64,000 nucleotides of DNA, taken from assembly GCF_000213575.1 (NCBI RefSeq), contig NZ_GL892010.1:20438-84437 (forward strand), in the 5' to 3' direction. Made by a program: the position numbers and the translations under genes. This DNA is from Dysgonomonas mossii DSM 22836 (GTDB lineage: Bacteria > Bacteroidota > Bacteroidia > Bacteroidales > Dysgonomonadaceae). The notes under the pieces are model-generated. The model saw only the letters and a program-made list of their open reading frames with translations. It was not told the DNA's origin and searched no databases. This document shows, in pieces, positions 37,316 to 46,581 of this stretch (within the stretch, counting starts at the first letter, position 1; the number at the start of each line of letters is the position of its first letter).

Positions 37316-37624
37316 ATGGAAAAAATTAAAGTATCCGAAGTCAGAAAAGAATTGGTTTGGAAATTCGGAAAGAATTGAATCTCTGTAAACACGAATAAAG
37401 ACGAACTTTTCATTACAGTAGCACGAAATGCATTTCTTGCAAATATTCCCGTTTGTACCATCGTTGAAAAACTAAAAGAGAATTCAGAACTATCGATCTC
37501 CGAAGCTGGCTCTGCGTTTATCCTAACTTACAATGACGAGCAAAAAAGTCTGAGTATAAAAGACAACAAAGTCTATTTATTAAACATAGCAGATGATTCG
37601 GGTATCCAAATAGATATCGTATAA
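37316..37624 (+). pseudogene. Small gene interrupted by one in-frame TGA
   Basis: From the ATG at 37316 the frame reads MEKIKVSEVRKELVWKFGKN, then TGA at 37376-37378, then stays open for 81 more codons to a TAA at 37622-37624 (ending GIQIDIV). The ORF after the stop has no ATG of its own. Its stop overlaps the next gene's ATG, so it belonged to that operon. Perhaps a decayed immunity or regulator gene. Confidence 0.6.
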
Positions 37625-37836
37625 TGGATAAGAAAAGCATAGCATGTTGGATATCCATTGTGATATGTCTCGTCTTATACTCTATTCCAGCCATATTCGC
37701 TCTTGAAAGTTTTGTAGTTTTAAAAGACTCGATAGGCTTTATCGGAGCTATACTAGCTGTGGCTATTGGCGGATTTACTCTGTTTTATATCACATATATC
37801 ATTTTAAAATACATTATTTATTTTATCATCAAATAG
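37624..37836 (+). CDS. Small two-span membrane protein
   Basis: A 70-residue protein with two membrane segments (about 7-28 and 39-66), starting in the TAATG overlap with the interrupted gene before it. Not recognised. Confidence 0.6.
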   Translation: MDKKSIACWISIVICLVLYSIPAIFALESFVVLKDSIGFIGAILAVAIGGFTLFYITYIILKYIIYFIIK

Positions 37837-37842
37837 TGTCTT

Positions 37843-38094
37843 ATGAAAGGAATTATTACATTTATCGTATTTTGCGTAGTCCTGACAGGCGGTTCAGCAA
37901 TTCTTTTTTTCATACCTATGCTTCTATTTATTCTATTAGAAGGGAGTGGTGCAACAACAGCTACAACGCCTCTTGAACTTGAATGGTATTGGATTGTAGG
38001 CATTATAATTTACTTTATACTAAGTTTAAAACTGATTTACAAAGCGAGCAAATTATTAACTAATAATATTTTTGAATTTTTCAAAATAGATTGA
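37843..38094 (+). CDS. Small two-span membrane protein
   Basis: An 83-residue protein with hydrophobic segments at about residues 3-27 and 47-64, 6 bp after the previous small membrane gene and 4 bp before the WYL regulator gene. Not recognised; probably part of one operon. Confidence 0.6.
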   Translation: MKGIITFIVFCVVLTGGSAILFFIPMLLFILLEGSGATTATTPLELEWYWIVGIIIYFILSLKLIYKASKLLTNNIFEFFKID

Positions 38095-38098
38095 CCGT

Positions 38099-39031
38099 AT
38101 GAACTTTAAATATAAATTCTGCATTTGGTTAGTAGATACCTTATTGTTAAACAAACAAGGACTAGCCATTGACGAAATTAAACATAAATGGAGAATCTCT
38201 TCTTACAATCCTGATGGAGGTTTGTTAACCGAGCGAAGCTTCCATCGTTACAGAAACGAAACAGAATCACTCTTTAACATTGATATTATATGCGAGAAAA
38301 GCAATGGAGGTCTCTATAAGATATCTTCAACGGAAGAATTGGATAAAAATACTGCTATTCAATGGATGCTAAGTGGTTTACGCATTTCTAACTTGGGAGA
38401 ATTATGCCAAAAACATCAGAACCTAATTTTAGAAAATGCTCCTTTGGGATTAGAGCGAATTCAGATCATAATGGATAGTATAGAGCAGAATAAATCTTTA
38501 AGTTTGACCTATAAGTCTCACTACAAAGCCTCAAAGAATTATACCTTTCAGCCTGTCTTTATCCGTCTGTTTAAGCAACGTTGGTATGTAATTGGTGCAG
38601 ATATAGAACAGAGTAGGTGTACGACATTCGCTCTTGAAAGAATTCTTGACGCGTCTATTATAGAAGATCAATATAAATTACCGAAAGAATTGAAACGAAC
38701 TCTTAACCCTAATACATATTTTGCTCATTGTTACGGCATAATCCGTCAGTATGATCCTATCTCAATCCGATTTAGGGCTTTCTTTCCTCAGAATTTATAT
38801 CTAACAGATGTACCAATGCATGAGTCTCAGGAATTGATCAATGAAACAGAAAATTATACTGATTTCGAAATATTTGTCAGACCTACATATGATCTTAAAC
38901 AAGAGTTCTTATGGAATAGAGATAAACTAGCTGTATTATCACCTGAATCATTTCGTTTAAATATGATTCAGGTTCTAGAAGCAACACTAAATGGGTATAA
39001 AACAGGAGAGAGCTTCGCTATGGATGAGTAA
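38099..39031 (+). CDS. WYL-domain transcriptional regulator
   Basis: A 310-residue protein with an N-terminal winged-helix-like region (AIDEIKHKWRISS, ERSFHRYRNETESLF) and a central WYL domain (SLTYKSHYKASKNYTFQPVF, FKQRWYVIGADI). WYL regulators sense ligands, often nucleotides, and are common in phage defence and stress loci. It closes the operon of small membrane proteins and probably regulates it. Confidence 0.85.
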   Translation: MNFKYKFCIWLVDTLLLNKQGLAIDEIKHKWRISSYNPDGGLLTERSFHRYRNETESLFNIDIICEKSNGGLYKISSTEELDKNTAIQWMLSGLRISNLGELCQKHQNLILENAPLGLERIQIIMDSIEQNKSLSLTYKSHYKASKNYTFQPVFIRLFKQRWYVIGADIEQSRCTTFALERILDASIIEDQYKLPKELKRTLNPNTYFAHCYGIIRQYDPISIRFRAFFPQNLYLTDVPMHESQELINETENYTDFEIFVRPTYDLKQEFLWNRDKLAVLSPESFRLNMIQVLEATLNGYKTGESFAMDE

Positions 39032-39788
39032 ACCTAGACTGGTAATATCTCTAAATAAAAGATCTTTGCTATCTAATAATAGAGTTTAAGAGATATGTCC
39101 AATTGTTTTTTATTATTTACGTATTCACTTTCGTTTATATCCTTGAAAATTAAATGCTAATTCATATTAAACTCAGAATAATCGCTGAGATTCTTTCTTT
39201 ATAAAGAGTGTTCTGTGATTGCTATTATGTATGTTTTATATTAAAATTGGATAATATTCTGGACGTTGTTCTGTAATTTATACATATTTTAGTCTGATAA
39301 CACAATTAAAAAAGATTTTAAATTACACAAAATTGAAGAATTTTAGTTGTTAGAAATAGAACTTTTATATCTTTGCAGAAGATAAGTCGCTCTTTAATAT
39401 AGTGAGGAGATTAAGTAAATCTAAGAACCAAGCTGGTTACTAAACTCAGCACCCAAAATGCAAGAATCAGAAAAACGACGTAAGTATCTGAACTACTAGT
39501 GATAACTTCACTATTCTTCCCTCCGCTGCAAGCAGTAAAAAAGCAAGATATTGTGTATTTAGGAAAGCTTTCCGTTACGAATACGTTACCTGTTTTACGC
39601 TGTGGCAAGCCATTCAAATAACGGATTTTCCTCTAACAGTAAACGATTTTGAACGTTTCTGGCAAACAAGGCAATGTTATGTTGGCTTTGTACTCTAAAT
39701 CAGTTTCCTATTCGCTAATTCACAATACTTTGCATAACGTTGATTAGCTCTATAACAGTTAATTTTATAACCTGTAAAAGAGTTAATT
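39032..39788. other. Left end region of the mobilizable element
   Basis: About 750 bases without a convincing gene. It holds a promoter/core-like TATCTTTGC at 39368-39376 and an 18-bp GTTAC-n5-CGTTACCT repeat at 39574-39591. An open stretch at about 39492-39700 without a start codon looks like leftover sequence. The element's left end is probably here. Confidence 0.45.
39574..39591 (+). repeat. Integrase arm-type repeat, left end
   Basis: GTTACGAATACGTTACCT. It shares GTTAC-n5-CGTTACCT with two copies at the right end (57102-57119 and 57183-57200), as expected for integrase arm-binding sites. Confidence 0.6.
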
Positions 39789-41033
39789 ATGCAAGAAGTA
39801 AAAGTAAGTTTCTACCTGAAACGAAATGAGGAGAAAACAGACGGAACAATTCCTATTTTGGGACGTATCCGCATCGGAAAATCAATGGTACAGTTTAGTG
39901 CCAAAGTTTATGTACCGGTATCCCTTTGGGATACTAAGTCTGGCAGAGCTATCGGGAAAAGTAAAACAGCTCTCTCTGCCAATACATCCCTGAACAAAAT
40001 TAGTGTAGCCATCCATTCCGCTTATCGGGAACTTTCGCAAAAGAAAAACGGCATCTCTGCTTTGGAAGTCAAGAATGCTTTTCAAGGTATTGCATCCGAA
40101 CAAGACACTCTTATCAAATACTTTGAGGCTCATAATGAGAAGTTTTTACAAAATGTAGGTGTAAACCGTGCAGAAGGAACGTATAAGCGTTTTCTAACCT
40201 CCTTGGATCACCTGAAACGTTTTATGCGAAAGAAATATAATATTTCTGACATCCCATTTCAGGCATTGACTTCTTCCTTTGTTGCCGATTATGATTACTA
40301 CCTGCGTATCGAACTTGGTCTTGCTTGCGGAACAATAATCAATACAATCGTTCATCTTCGCAGAATCATCAAGATAGCGATAAACAATGGCTTGGTTCGC
40401 AAAGACCCATTTATAGATTACAAGTACATTACGGAAGAGCCTGTTCCCAAGTCACTGACTTCGGATGAGTTGGATATCTTGATAAAAGTAAAACTCTCCC
40501 GTCCGAACCTGAACTTTATCCGGGATATGTTTCTGTTTTCCTCATTTACAGGTATCGCATTCAGCGATATGCGTAATTTGACAGCGAAAAATCTATCCAC
40601 AGCTGAAGATGGTATCCAATGGATTCATCTCAATCGCAAAAAGACCGGAGCACCCTGCCATATTCCATTGCTGGAAATACCTCTTCAACTCATTGAAAGA
40701 TATCGAGGAATAGCTAAAGAAGGCAAATTGTTTCCGATGATCAGTTGCAGTAAAACAAACATCTACCTCAAACGAATCGCTAAGGAATGCGTTATAAACA
40801 AGCGGATTACCTTTCACATGGCTCGTCACTGCTATGCTTCGGTAGTTACTCTCTCACAGGGAGTTCCCCTTGAAACAGTTGCCGAATTACTCGGACATAC
40901 CGATTGGCGATCCACCCGAATCTATGCACAAGTCAGCAATGACAAAATCGGAGAAGATATGCAATCACTGAATCAACGATTGTCGGGTAGATATGATTTT
41001 GAGAAAATTAATTCAGCAGATGTAGTAGGCTAA
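39789..41033 (+). CDS. Tyrosine recombinase (integrase 1)
   Basis: A 414-residue Bacteroidales-type integrase: N-terminal arm-binding domain (LKRNEEKTDGTIPILGRIRI), SAM-like middle, catalytic C-terminus with ARHCYASVVTLSQGV, LLGHTDWRSTRIYAQVS and tyrosine at IYAQ. The usual first arginine position reads TGIAFSDMRNL, with Ala in place of Arg, as in the IntDOT group, which also lacks Arg I there. It probably acts with integrase 2 just downstream. Confidence 0.9.
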   Translation: MQEVKVSFYLKRNEEKTDGTIPILGRIRIGKSMVQFSAKVYVPVSLWDTKSGRAIGKSKTALSANTSLNKISVAIHSAYRELSQKKNGISALEVKNAFQGIASEQDTLIKYFEAHNEKFLQNVGVNRAEGTYKRFLTSLDHLKRFMRKKYNISDIPFQALTSSFVADYDYYLRIELGLACGTIINTIVHLRRIIKIAINNGLVRKDPFIDYKYITEEPVPKSLTSDELDILIKVKLSRPNLNFIRDMFLFSSFTGIAFSDMRNLTAKNLSTAEDGIQWIHLNRKKTGAPCHIPLLEIPLQLIERYRGIAKEGKLFPMISCSKTNIYLKRIAKECVINKRITFHMARHCYASVVTLSQGVPLETVAELLGHTDWRSTRIYAQVSNDKIGEDMQSLNQRLSGRYDFEKINSADVVG

Positions 41034-41051
41034 ATTGGGGAGGAAAGAAAA

Positions 41052-42389
41052 ATGAATGTAACGAAGAGCAAGAATAAAACCAGCACTAAAAGTGCCGTTT
41101 ACAGCACCTTTGCTGTCATGTTTTATATCAATCGCCAAAAGGTAAAGAAAAACGGCATGTGTCCTTTGATGGGTAGAATATCTATCAATGCAGAAATGGC
41201 TCAGTTTGCTGCCGGGTTAGATGTCGATCCAAAACTTTGGGATGCAAAATCTTATCGCTTGACAAGTAGAAGCCGTCATGCTGCAGAAGCTAATTTTCAG
41301 ATAACACAATTGACAGAAAAGATTAACCGGTATTATAAAGAAATACTTAATGAACAGGGATATATTACAGCAGAGCTGGTCAAAAATGCCGTAGGTGGTA
41401 TTGGACGGAAGAAAGAAAATCTCTTGGAACTCTTTCGGGAGCATAACGAAGAGTATGCCAAACAAGTGGGAATTACCCGTTCTGCTGAAACTATGCGGAA
41501 CTATATCTCGGTGTATAATCAAACTGAAAGATTTCTATGCACTCACTACAATACAAATGATATTCCATTACGACAATTAGAGTTATCCTTTATCGAAAAG
41601 TTTGATTCTTTTATGCGTATCGAACAGGGATTCACAGCACATACCGTTTCATCTTATACGATTATGCTACGAAAGATAATCCGCAGGGCAATCAGTCAGG
41701 GAATATTACACAAGAATCCTTTCGCCGGCTATATTCCCGAACAACCACCTCGTAAACGCAGGCATATGACACAGGAAGAGTTGGATAAGTTTATGAATAT
41801 ATCGATAGCCTCAAAACGTGTATGCCATACGCGAGATATGTTCCTGTTTGCGACCTTCACAGGTTTGTCGTATGCAGATATGCGTAATCTGTCAGAAGAA
41901 AATATCTACAGAGAAAATAACGGAAACCTCTGGCTAAAGATAAAACGACAAAAGACAGGTAGTAAATGTAATATCCCTTTGTTGGATATTTCCCTGCAAA
42001 TCATGGAGAAATATAAATCGGAACGAAAAGGAAGCAAGATTTTCAATATGATCGATCTTTCTTGCATGAATGTTAATTTGAAAAAGATTGCCAAATTGTG
42101 TGGAATTGAAAGAACCATTACCTACCATCAAAGCCGACATAATTTTGGAACACTAATCACGCTCTCACAGGGAGTTCCGATGGAAACTGTCAGTCAGATG
42201 ATGGGGCATAAGTGCATCAAAACCACCCAGATTTATGCCAAACTTACACGGCAGAAGCTTAATGAGGATATGAAGAAGTTAAGTAGTCGTATTGGTCAAA
42301 AATACAAACTGGAGGATTATGCTGAAAATGACGATAAAGCAAATCAATGTAAAACAGTGCAATTAAAACCAAACAATCATGGAAAATAG
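41052..42389 (+). CDS. Tyrosine recombinase (integrase 2)
   Basis: A 445-residue integrase, related to but clearly diverged from integrase 1. The N-terminal arm-binding domain is FYINRQKVKKNGMCPLMGRI; the catalytic part has SRHNFGTLITLSQGVPMETV and TTQIYAKLTRQ. The Arg I position is TGLSYADMRNL (Ser), as in IntDOT. It starts 18 bp after integrase 1. Paired integrases are typical of some Bacteroidales mobilizable elements. Confidence 0.9.
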   Translation: MNVTKSKNKTSTKSAVYSTFAVMFYINRQKVKKNGMCPLMGRISINAEMAQFAAGLDVDPKLWDAKSYRLTSRSRHAAEANFQITQLTEKINRYYKEILNEQGYITAELVKNAVGGIGRKKENLLELFREHNEEYAKQVGITRSAETMRNYISVYNQTERFLCTHYNTNDIPLRQLELSFIEKFDSFMRIEQGFTAHTVSSYTIMLRKIIRRAISQGILHKNPFAGYIPEQPPRKRRHMTQEELDKFMNISIASKRVCHTRDMFLFATFTGLSYADMRNLSEENIYRENNGNLWLKIKRQKTGSKCNIPLLDISLQIMEKYKSERKGSKIFNMIDLSCMNVNLKKIAKLCGIERTITYHQSRHNFGTLITLSQGVPMETVSQMMGHKCIKTTQIYAKLTRQKLNEDMKKLSSRIGQKYKLEDYAENDDKANQCKTVQLKPNNHGK

Positions 42390-42735
42390 AAAAATCATAA
42401 TATCTGACAACGGAAAAATAACCGTTTCGAGTGAAACAAAAATGAGTATTTCTGAAATTGCCGACTTGTTTGATATTTACTATCAAATGACTAAAAAACT
42501 CATTCGGGATATTGAGAAATCTGGTGTTGCCGGTGGAGACTATTCTTTGAGTTGTACAGTCGAAGGTTCGAAAATCTATCCCGATTATTATGGATTAGAG
42601 ATGGTTATTGCCATTGCTTTTCGAGTACAGTCGGCAAACGCAGAGGTAATGAGGAGGTGGTTTCTTAAAAAAATATCTAAAGCAGGAATTACAGAAAGAC
42701 TAATATTCCCGATTCAAAATTCAATGTTGAATTAA
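42379..42735 (+). CDS. Short RhuM-like DNA-binding protein
   Basis: A 118-residue protein overlapping integrase 2 by 11 bp. It has an HTH-like SISEIADLFDIYYQMTKKLI and YGLEMVIAIAFRVQSANAEV. The second motif parallels YNLDMIIAIGYRVKSQVATR in the full-length RhuM at the far end of this element. Possibly a recombination directionality or regulatory factor. Confidence 0.7.
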   Translation: MENRKIIISDNGKITVSSETKMSISEIADLFDIYYQMTKKLIRDIEKSGVAGGDYSLSCTVEGSKIYPDYYGLEMVIAIAFRVQSANAEVMRRWFLKKISKAGITERLIFPIQNSMLN

Positions 42736-42765
42736 TATCCGCCATCTATTTTCAAATCTAACTAT

Positions 42766-42800
42766 CGGCAGGCTATTTAAACAAAAGTCTGCCGTTTTTT
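42766..42800 (+). terminator. Terminator after the integrase operon
   Basis: CGGCAG pairs with CTGCCG across a 17-base loop, followed by TTTTTT. Confidence 0.7.
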
Positions 42801-42934
42801 ACGGCTTCAAGTTATTTACCGTCCAATTTAAGTTATTTCCGCTTATAGCTTCCCAGCCGTTTTGGGGGCGGAAGCTCGCAGAATAACTGATTGTCCGATA
42901 ATAACTTGTAGCATAAGGGTAGCCTCTGTTCAGG

Positions 42935-43237
42935 CTACTTCCTAAAACTCTCTTTGTAACCATCTTGCAATAGTTTTTCAATATCAGAGGAGCGATACAG
43001 AATCTTGCCACCCAGCTTGATATATGGAATACGCCCCTCGTTACGATAGTCTTGTAAACTCCTGCGACTGATTTTCAATTTCTTCGATAGTTCTTCGTCT
43101 GTATAAAAACTCTCTCCGTGCAGTGTGGGCTTACGAACGGGGAACAATCGTTCCATTAATGAAGCTAAACGATCCAATGAAAGAAGAAATGATTTTACTC
43201 GTTCATTGTTCTCTGATGTGATTAATTGATTGCTCAT
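42935..43237 (-). CDS. HTH (excisionase-like) protein
   Basis: A 100-residue protein with FYTDEELSKKLKISRRSLQD and the wing IPYIKLGGKILYRSSDIEKL, the helix-turn-helix type 17 pattern. These act as regulators or excision factors in Bacteroidales elements. Start by the ATG at 43237. Confidence 0.85.
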   Translation of the reverse strand: MSNQLITSENNERVKSFLLSLDRLASLMERLFPVRKPTLHGESFYTDEELSKKLKISRRSLQDYRNEGRIPYIKLGGKILYRSSDIEKLLQDGYKESFRK

Positions 43238-43276
43238 GATTTTGATATTATTTTATTGATTTAGATATTGTTTCGT

Positions 43277-43570
43277 CTAATACTTCATATAGCTGCCCCA
43301 ACTTGTGATATGAAGTCCATAGGGCGAACTTTCAGAAATTAATCGGCAATACTTCATTCCAATACGGATATACCAACCATCTTCGTCTGAATTAACATTG
43401 TAGCAAGAAAAATCTCCTCGTTCCGATTCCTTGTCATAGCTGTACGCAAGCAGGTAATAGTTGCTATCATACTCCTGAAAAATATATACATCCGGATTGC
43501 CGTTTACACTTTCCCAAGCTCCCAACCATGCAGTTGGGAAACTCTGATAACTTTGAATTTCATTTTCCAT
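43277..43570 (-). CDS. DUF3876-like protein
   Basis: A 97-residue protein with WLGAWESVNGNPDVYIFQ and YYLLAYSYDKESERGDFSCY, matching the DUF3876 family, which accompanies HTH genes in Bacteroidales mobile elements. Function unknown. Lies between two HTH genes, 2 bp from the upstream one. Confidence 0.75.
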   Translation of the reverse strand: MENEIQSYQSFPTAWLGAWESVNGNPDVYIFQEYDSNYYLLAYSYDKESERGDFSCYNVNSDEDGWYIRIGMKYCRLISESSPYGLHITSWGSYMKY

Positions 43571-43572
43571 AC

Positions 43573-43881
43573 TTACAATTCTTTTCCCTTGTCAATAGCC
43601 TGTTTACGTTTCTCATCCACCAGTGGGAGAGCCTTTTCCACATCTTCGGGTTTATAGTAGGTCTTGTGATTGATTTGAGTATAAGCCAGCGTACCATTAT
43701 CCCGAAGTGTTTGCAGGGTTCTAGGAGAGATGTTTAGGAGCATACATACATCCTGATTATCCATCCACTCACTTTCTGCGTCGCCATACAGACGGCACAG
43801 GTGTTCCATTCGGGTAGCGAAACTTTCAAATTTGGAAAGCATCGTTTCAAATGTTTTTGCTTCAATATTTACTATCTCCAT
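43573..43881 (-). CDS. HTH (excisionase-like) protein
   Basis: A 102-residue protein with WMDNQDVCMLLNISPRTLQT and INHKTYYKPEDVEKAL, a close paralogue of the HTH protein at the end of the conjugative element. I use the ATG at 43881; a GTG at 43887 is possible. First gene of a three-gene leftward group. Confidence 0.85.
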   Translation of the reverse strand: MEIVNIEAKTFETMLSKFESFATRMEHLCRLYGDAESEWMDNQDVCMLLNISPRTLQTLRDNGTLAYTQINHKTYYKPEDVEKALPLVDEKRKQAIDKGKEL

Positions 43882-43887
43882 ATGCAC

Positions 43888-44528
43888 TATATTTTTAAAT
43901 TATTATTCCTATTTATTCCAAAAGTAAGCCTTTCAATTATCACATTCCAACTGATAGATCCCTTTGCATCCGCATGTTGTATTTTACTCATAAACAGGCA
44001 AATTAAACTGTGATAACTTCATTGTTCTGCTGTGAAGTAAAAAAGAAAAACACAACCTTTAATAAGCATTTAGTCCGGTGGCAGTCAGTGGCGCCGATTT
44101 GGCTACAAGAGGCGTCACCTCTCTCTCATTTTTCGTTCCTCCGATACGAAGTAAAGCAGAAATATTTATCCCTCAATGCCTTTTAAATCTAGTGGTAGCT
44201 TGTGGCAGGGGTTGTCTATAGTGTAATTCTATTTTTCTCATTTTAAGTGGCAAAAGCAATTTCTATTATGACTAAAATGTGCATTCAAATTTCTAAAAAA
44301 GGTACATCGTTCTAATACATTATATTTCGCTTGTATAGTTCAATTAGATGAGCAAAATACAGCAGTCTGCACTGCTCACACATTCGACACAGTTGAAAGA
44401 TATTGCAGATTACTTCATACAAACCAACTCTGTTAATACTGGTGACTAATAGTTGTTTATTTGCTGTCGATAATCGGTTTTCCATCTATTGGAGAATCAT
44501 ACTATTTACATTCTAAACATCAATTTCT
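43888..44528. other. Non-coding region with oriT-like motif
   Basis: About 640 bases between divergent groups. Apart from the oriT-like motif at 44192-44220, it must hold the promoters of the leftward HTH group and the rightward DUF3408/mob group; I see no further gene. Confidence 0.5.
44192..44220 (+). other. Candidate oriT core motif of the mobilizable element
   Basis: GTGGTAGCTTGTG, seven bases, TTGTCTATA. This matches the motif at 5099-5127 in both blocks and spacing, one base apart. It suggests that related relaxases recognise both. Confidence 0.5.
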
Positions 44529-45059
44529 ATGAACAGTAAACAAACTGACAACGGTCAGCAAAAAAAGACAATGCCCGAAGACTGGTCACCTATACCTTCG
44601 GTCGAAAGGAAACCCAGTACCCCAAAATCCAATAATGAAAGCAAAGAAGAACTTCTGAAAGAATTTCTTGGAATGGAGGATTCCAATGTAGTGGACATTG
44701 GAGCAAGTAAAGAGAATGCCAATAGAGGCATCGGACAAAGTATCCAAACAGAAGATGAGATTAATACAAAGGATAGTATGCAAACAGAACCAGTGATAGA
44801 TACACGTTCCACGGTGAAGCGTATAAGCAGCAAACAACGAAAAGAATCTTTGGATGAATATCTACAAACATTCCTTTCTGTTCCGAAACTAGAAGACCGC
44901 AAACCTGTATTTATCAGTCGGGAGGTGCGGGATGAGTTAGACGAGATCACCCGCAAGCTGGGAGGACGCAGAATGAGCGTATCGGGTTTTATCGAGAACC
45001 TTGCCCGCCATCATCTGGAAACCTACCGGGAGGATGTGGAAATGTGGAAGAAGCTATAA
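44529..45059 (+). CDS. DUF3408 protein
   Basis: A 176-residue protein with a disordered N-terminal two-thirds and a C-terminal DUF3408 domain (KPVFISREVRDELDEITRKL, SVSGFIENLARHHLETYRED). It is the mobilizable element's counterpart of the DUF3408 genes beside traA and probably binds DNA. Confidence 0.85.
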   Translation: MNSKQTDNGQQKKTMPEDWSPIPSVERKPSTPKSNNESKEELLKEFLGMEDSNVVDIGASKENANRGIGQSIQTEDEINTKDSMQTEPVIDTRSTVKRISSKQRKESLDEYLQTFLSVPKLEDRKPVFISREVRDELDEITRKLGGRRMSVSGFIENLARHHLETYREDVEMWKKL

Positions 45060-45145
45060 AGTGTAGCTTCTGTCCATTGTATGGTAAGTCTGTATAGTAT
45101 CTACGACTTAGCTTTTGAGCGGAACATAAATGTTCGTGAAGCGGA

Positions 45146-45198
45146 GCGAGGTTATGTTTTCATTGCATGAAAACCCTCGCTTTGGCTTATCAGCCAAA
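45146..45198 (+). other. Nested hairpins upstream of the mob genes
   Basis: GCGAGG-TTAT-GTTTTCAT, loop TGC, ATGAAAAC-CCTCGC forms a long hairpin (45146-45180); TTTGGCT-TATC-AGCCAAA follows (45181-45198). A structured leader or part of the transfer origin. Confidence 0.5.
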
Positions 45199-45259
45199 GG
45201 GGAAATTGCTCCCGATGGTCGACAGTTTCAGAAAAAACGATTTATAAACTATATCGTAA

Positions 45260-45649
45260 TTGAATCAGAATAATCAAGATAAGCGAAAAGGTGGACGCCC
45301 AAAGAAGAGCTCCGTCACTCGGAAAGACAAGACCATTGCAGTCTGTTTTTCTGAGCCGGAACTCTATGCCATTCGGCATCGGGCTACCAAAGCAAATCTT
45401 CCGCTTAGTGTCTATTGTCACGATGCAATTTTGGAGGGCGTAATCAAAGAACCATTGAAAAAAGAAGAACTGGATATACTCAGGAGACTTTCGAATATGG
45501 GAAATAATCTGAACCAACTTACTAAAACAGCCAAGTTTTTAGGTGTAAAATGGCTCGAAGAAGGAGCAGAAAATCTATTCAGTCAGATACAAAATATCAT
45601 AAATAAGCTCTCGGATGATTGGAAAAATAGTAAAAGGAAGAAGCTTTAA
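45260..45649 (+). CDS. MobC-like relaxosome accessory protein (TTG start)
   Basis: A 129-residue basic protein beginning NQNNQDKRKGGRPKKSS, with RLSNMGNNLNQLTKTAKF near residue 80, a MobC-family signature. No ATG is available near the start, so TTG at 45260 is the likely initiator. It overlaps the relaxase gene by 35 bp. Confidence 0.85.
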   Translation: MNQNNQDKRKGGRPKKSSVTRKDKTIAVCFSEPELYAIRHRATKANLPLSVYCHDAILEGVIKEPLKKEELDILRRLSNMGNNLNQLTKTAKFLGVKWLEEGAENLFSQIQNIINKLSDDWKNSKRKKL

Positions 45650-46547
45650 GGGGTGTGTTTCCTATGTTTTAGACAATAAGGATGTAACTATTTTGGCGAG
45701 TGAAAGCGTATTGGAAGTCGATACCAAATCCATTATCAACAGCTTTTATATGCAAAGTCTGCTCAATCCGAAGCTATCGAAATGTGTTGGGCATATTCCG
45801 TTATCATTCTCTCCTGATGACAAAGAACGAATGACAGACCAGTTTATGGAGCGTTTGGCAAAGGAGTATATCAAAGCGATGGGAATAGAGAATACGCAAT
45901 ATATCATTGTCCGTCATAATAACACCAGCCATCCGCATTGTCATATTGTGTTCAACCGAGTAGATAACGATGGTAAGACTATTTCCGACAAGAACGACCA
46001 ATACCGAAACGAAAAGGTATGCAAGCAGTTAAAGGATAAATACAATCTGACTTATGGGCAAGGAAAAGATAAGGTGAACGTTCAGAAACTAAAGGGAGCA
46101 GAGCAGACCAAATATGAAATTTACCATGCGATTAAAGATACTCTTCTGAAAGCCAAGAATTGGCGACAGTTTGAAGAAGCCCTGAAGCAGAAAGGTATAT
46201 CCATAGAGTACAAGCACAAAGGGCAAACGAATGAAGTACAGGGGATTTCATTCAAGAAAGGAGAGTACTCTTTCAAAGGTTCGGACGTTGACCGAAAATT
46301 CAGCTACTCCAAGTTGGATATAATACTCAATGATAATAACCACAGTCAGGAACAGCAGCAAATAAACATTCCGAAAGAAACAACAAATACATTTTCGGAA
46401 AATATTGCTTCGGGAGTAGCCGATGCGGCATCGAGTATTGGCGGTTTATTTGATATTCAACCATCTAATTATGACCCGAACGAAGCAGAGGCTTTATCCA
46501 AAAAGAAGAAAAAGAAGCCGATAAAACGTAAGGGTATAAGTAGATAA
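45615..46547 (+). CDS. Relaxase of the mobilizable element
   Basis: A 310-residue MOB relaxase. The start is MIGKIVKGRSFKGCVSYVLD, and HPHCHIVFNRVDNDGKTISD (about residues 111-130) is the three-His metal-binding motif. The C-terminus is a lysine-rich tail. Nicks the element's oriT; transfer would need a helper conjugative element such as the one at the left of this window. Confidence 0.92.
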   Translation: MIGKIVKGRSFKGCVSYVLDNKDVTILASESVLEVDTKSIINSFYMQSLLNPKLSKCVGHIPLSFSPDDKERMTDQFMERLAKEYIKAMGIENTQYIIVRHNNTSHPHCHIVFNRVDNDGKTISDKNDQYRNEKVCKQLKDKYNLTYGQGKDKVNVQKLKGAEQTKYEIYHAIKDTLLKAKNWRQFEEALKQKGISIEYKHKGQTNEVQGISFKKGEYSFKGSDVDRKFSYSKLDIILNDNNHSQEQQQINIPKETTNTFSENIASGVADAASSIGGLFDIQPSNYDPNEAEALSKKKKKKPIKRKGISR

Positions 46548-46581
46548 AAACAAATCATTAACAACTTAAAAAAATAGAAAT

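Noticed and set aside
37376..37378. TGA as selenocysteine codon
   Set aside because: No selenocysteine machinery or stem-loop was seen; decay or a sequencing error is simpler.
39411..39617. A 68-codon minus-strand frame at the element's left end
   Set aside because: It covers an arm-type repeat and has no recognisable feature apart from one hydrophobic stretch; treated as non-coding.
39492..39700. A plus-strand open stretch of about 70 codons ending GFVL
   Set aside because: No start codon; could be a remnant of a host gene 3' end at the insertion site, but I cannot name it.
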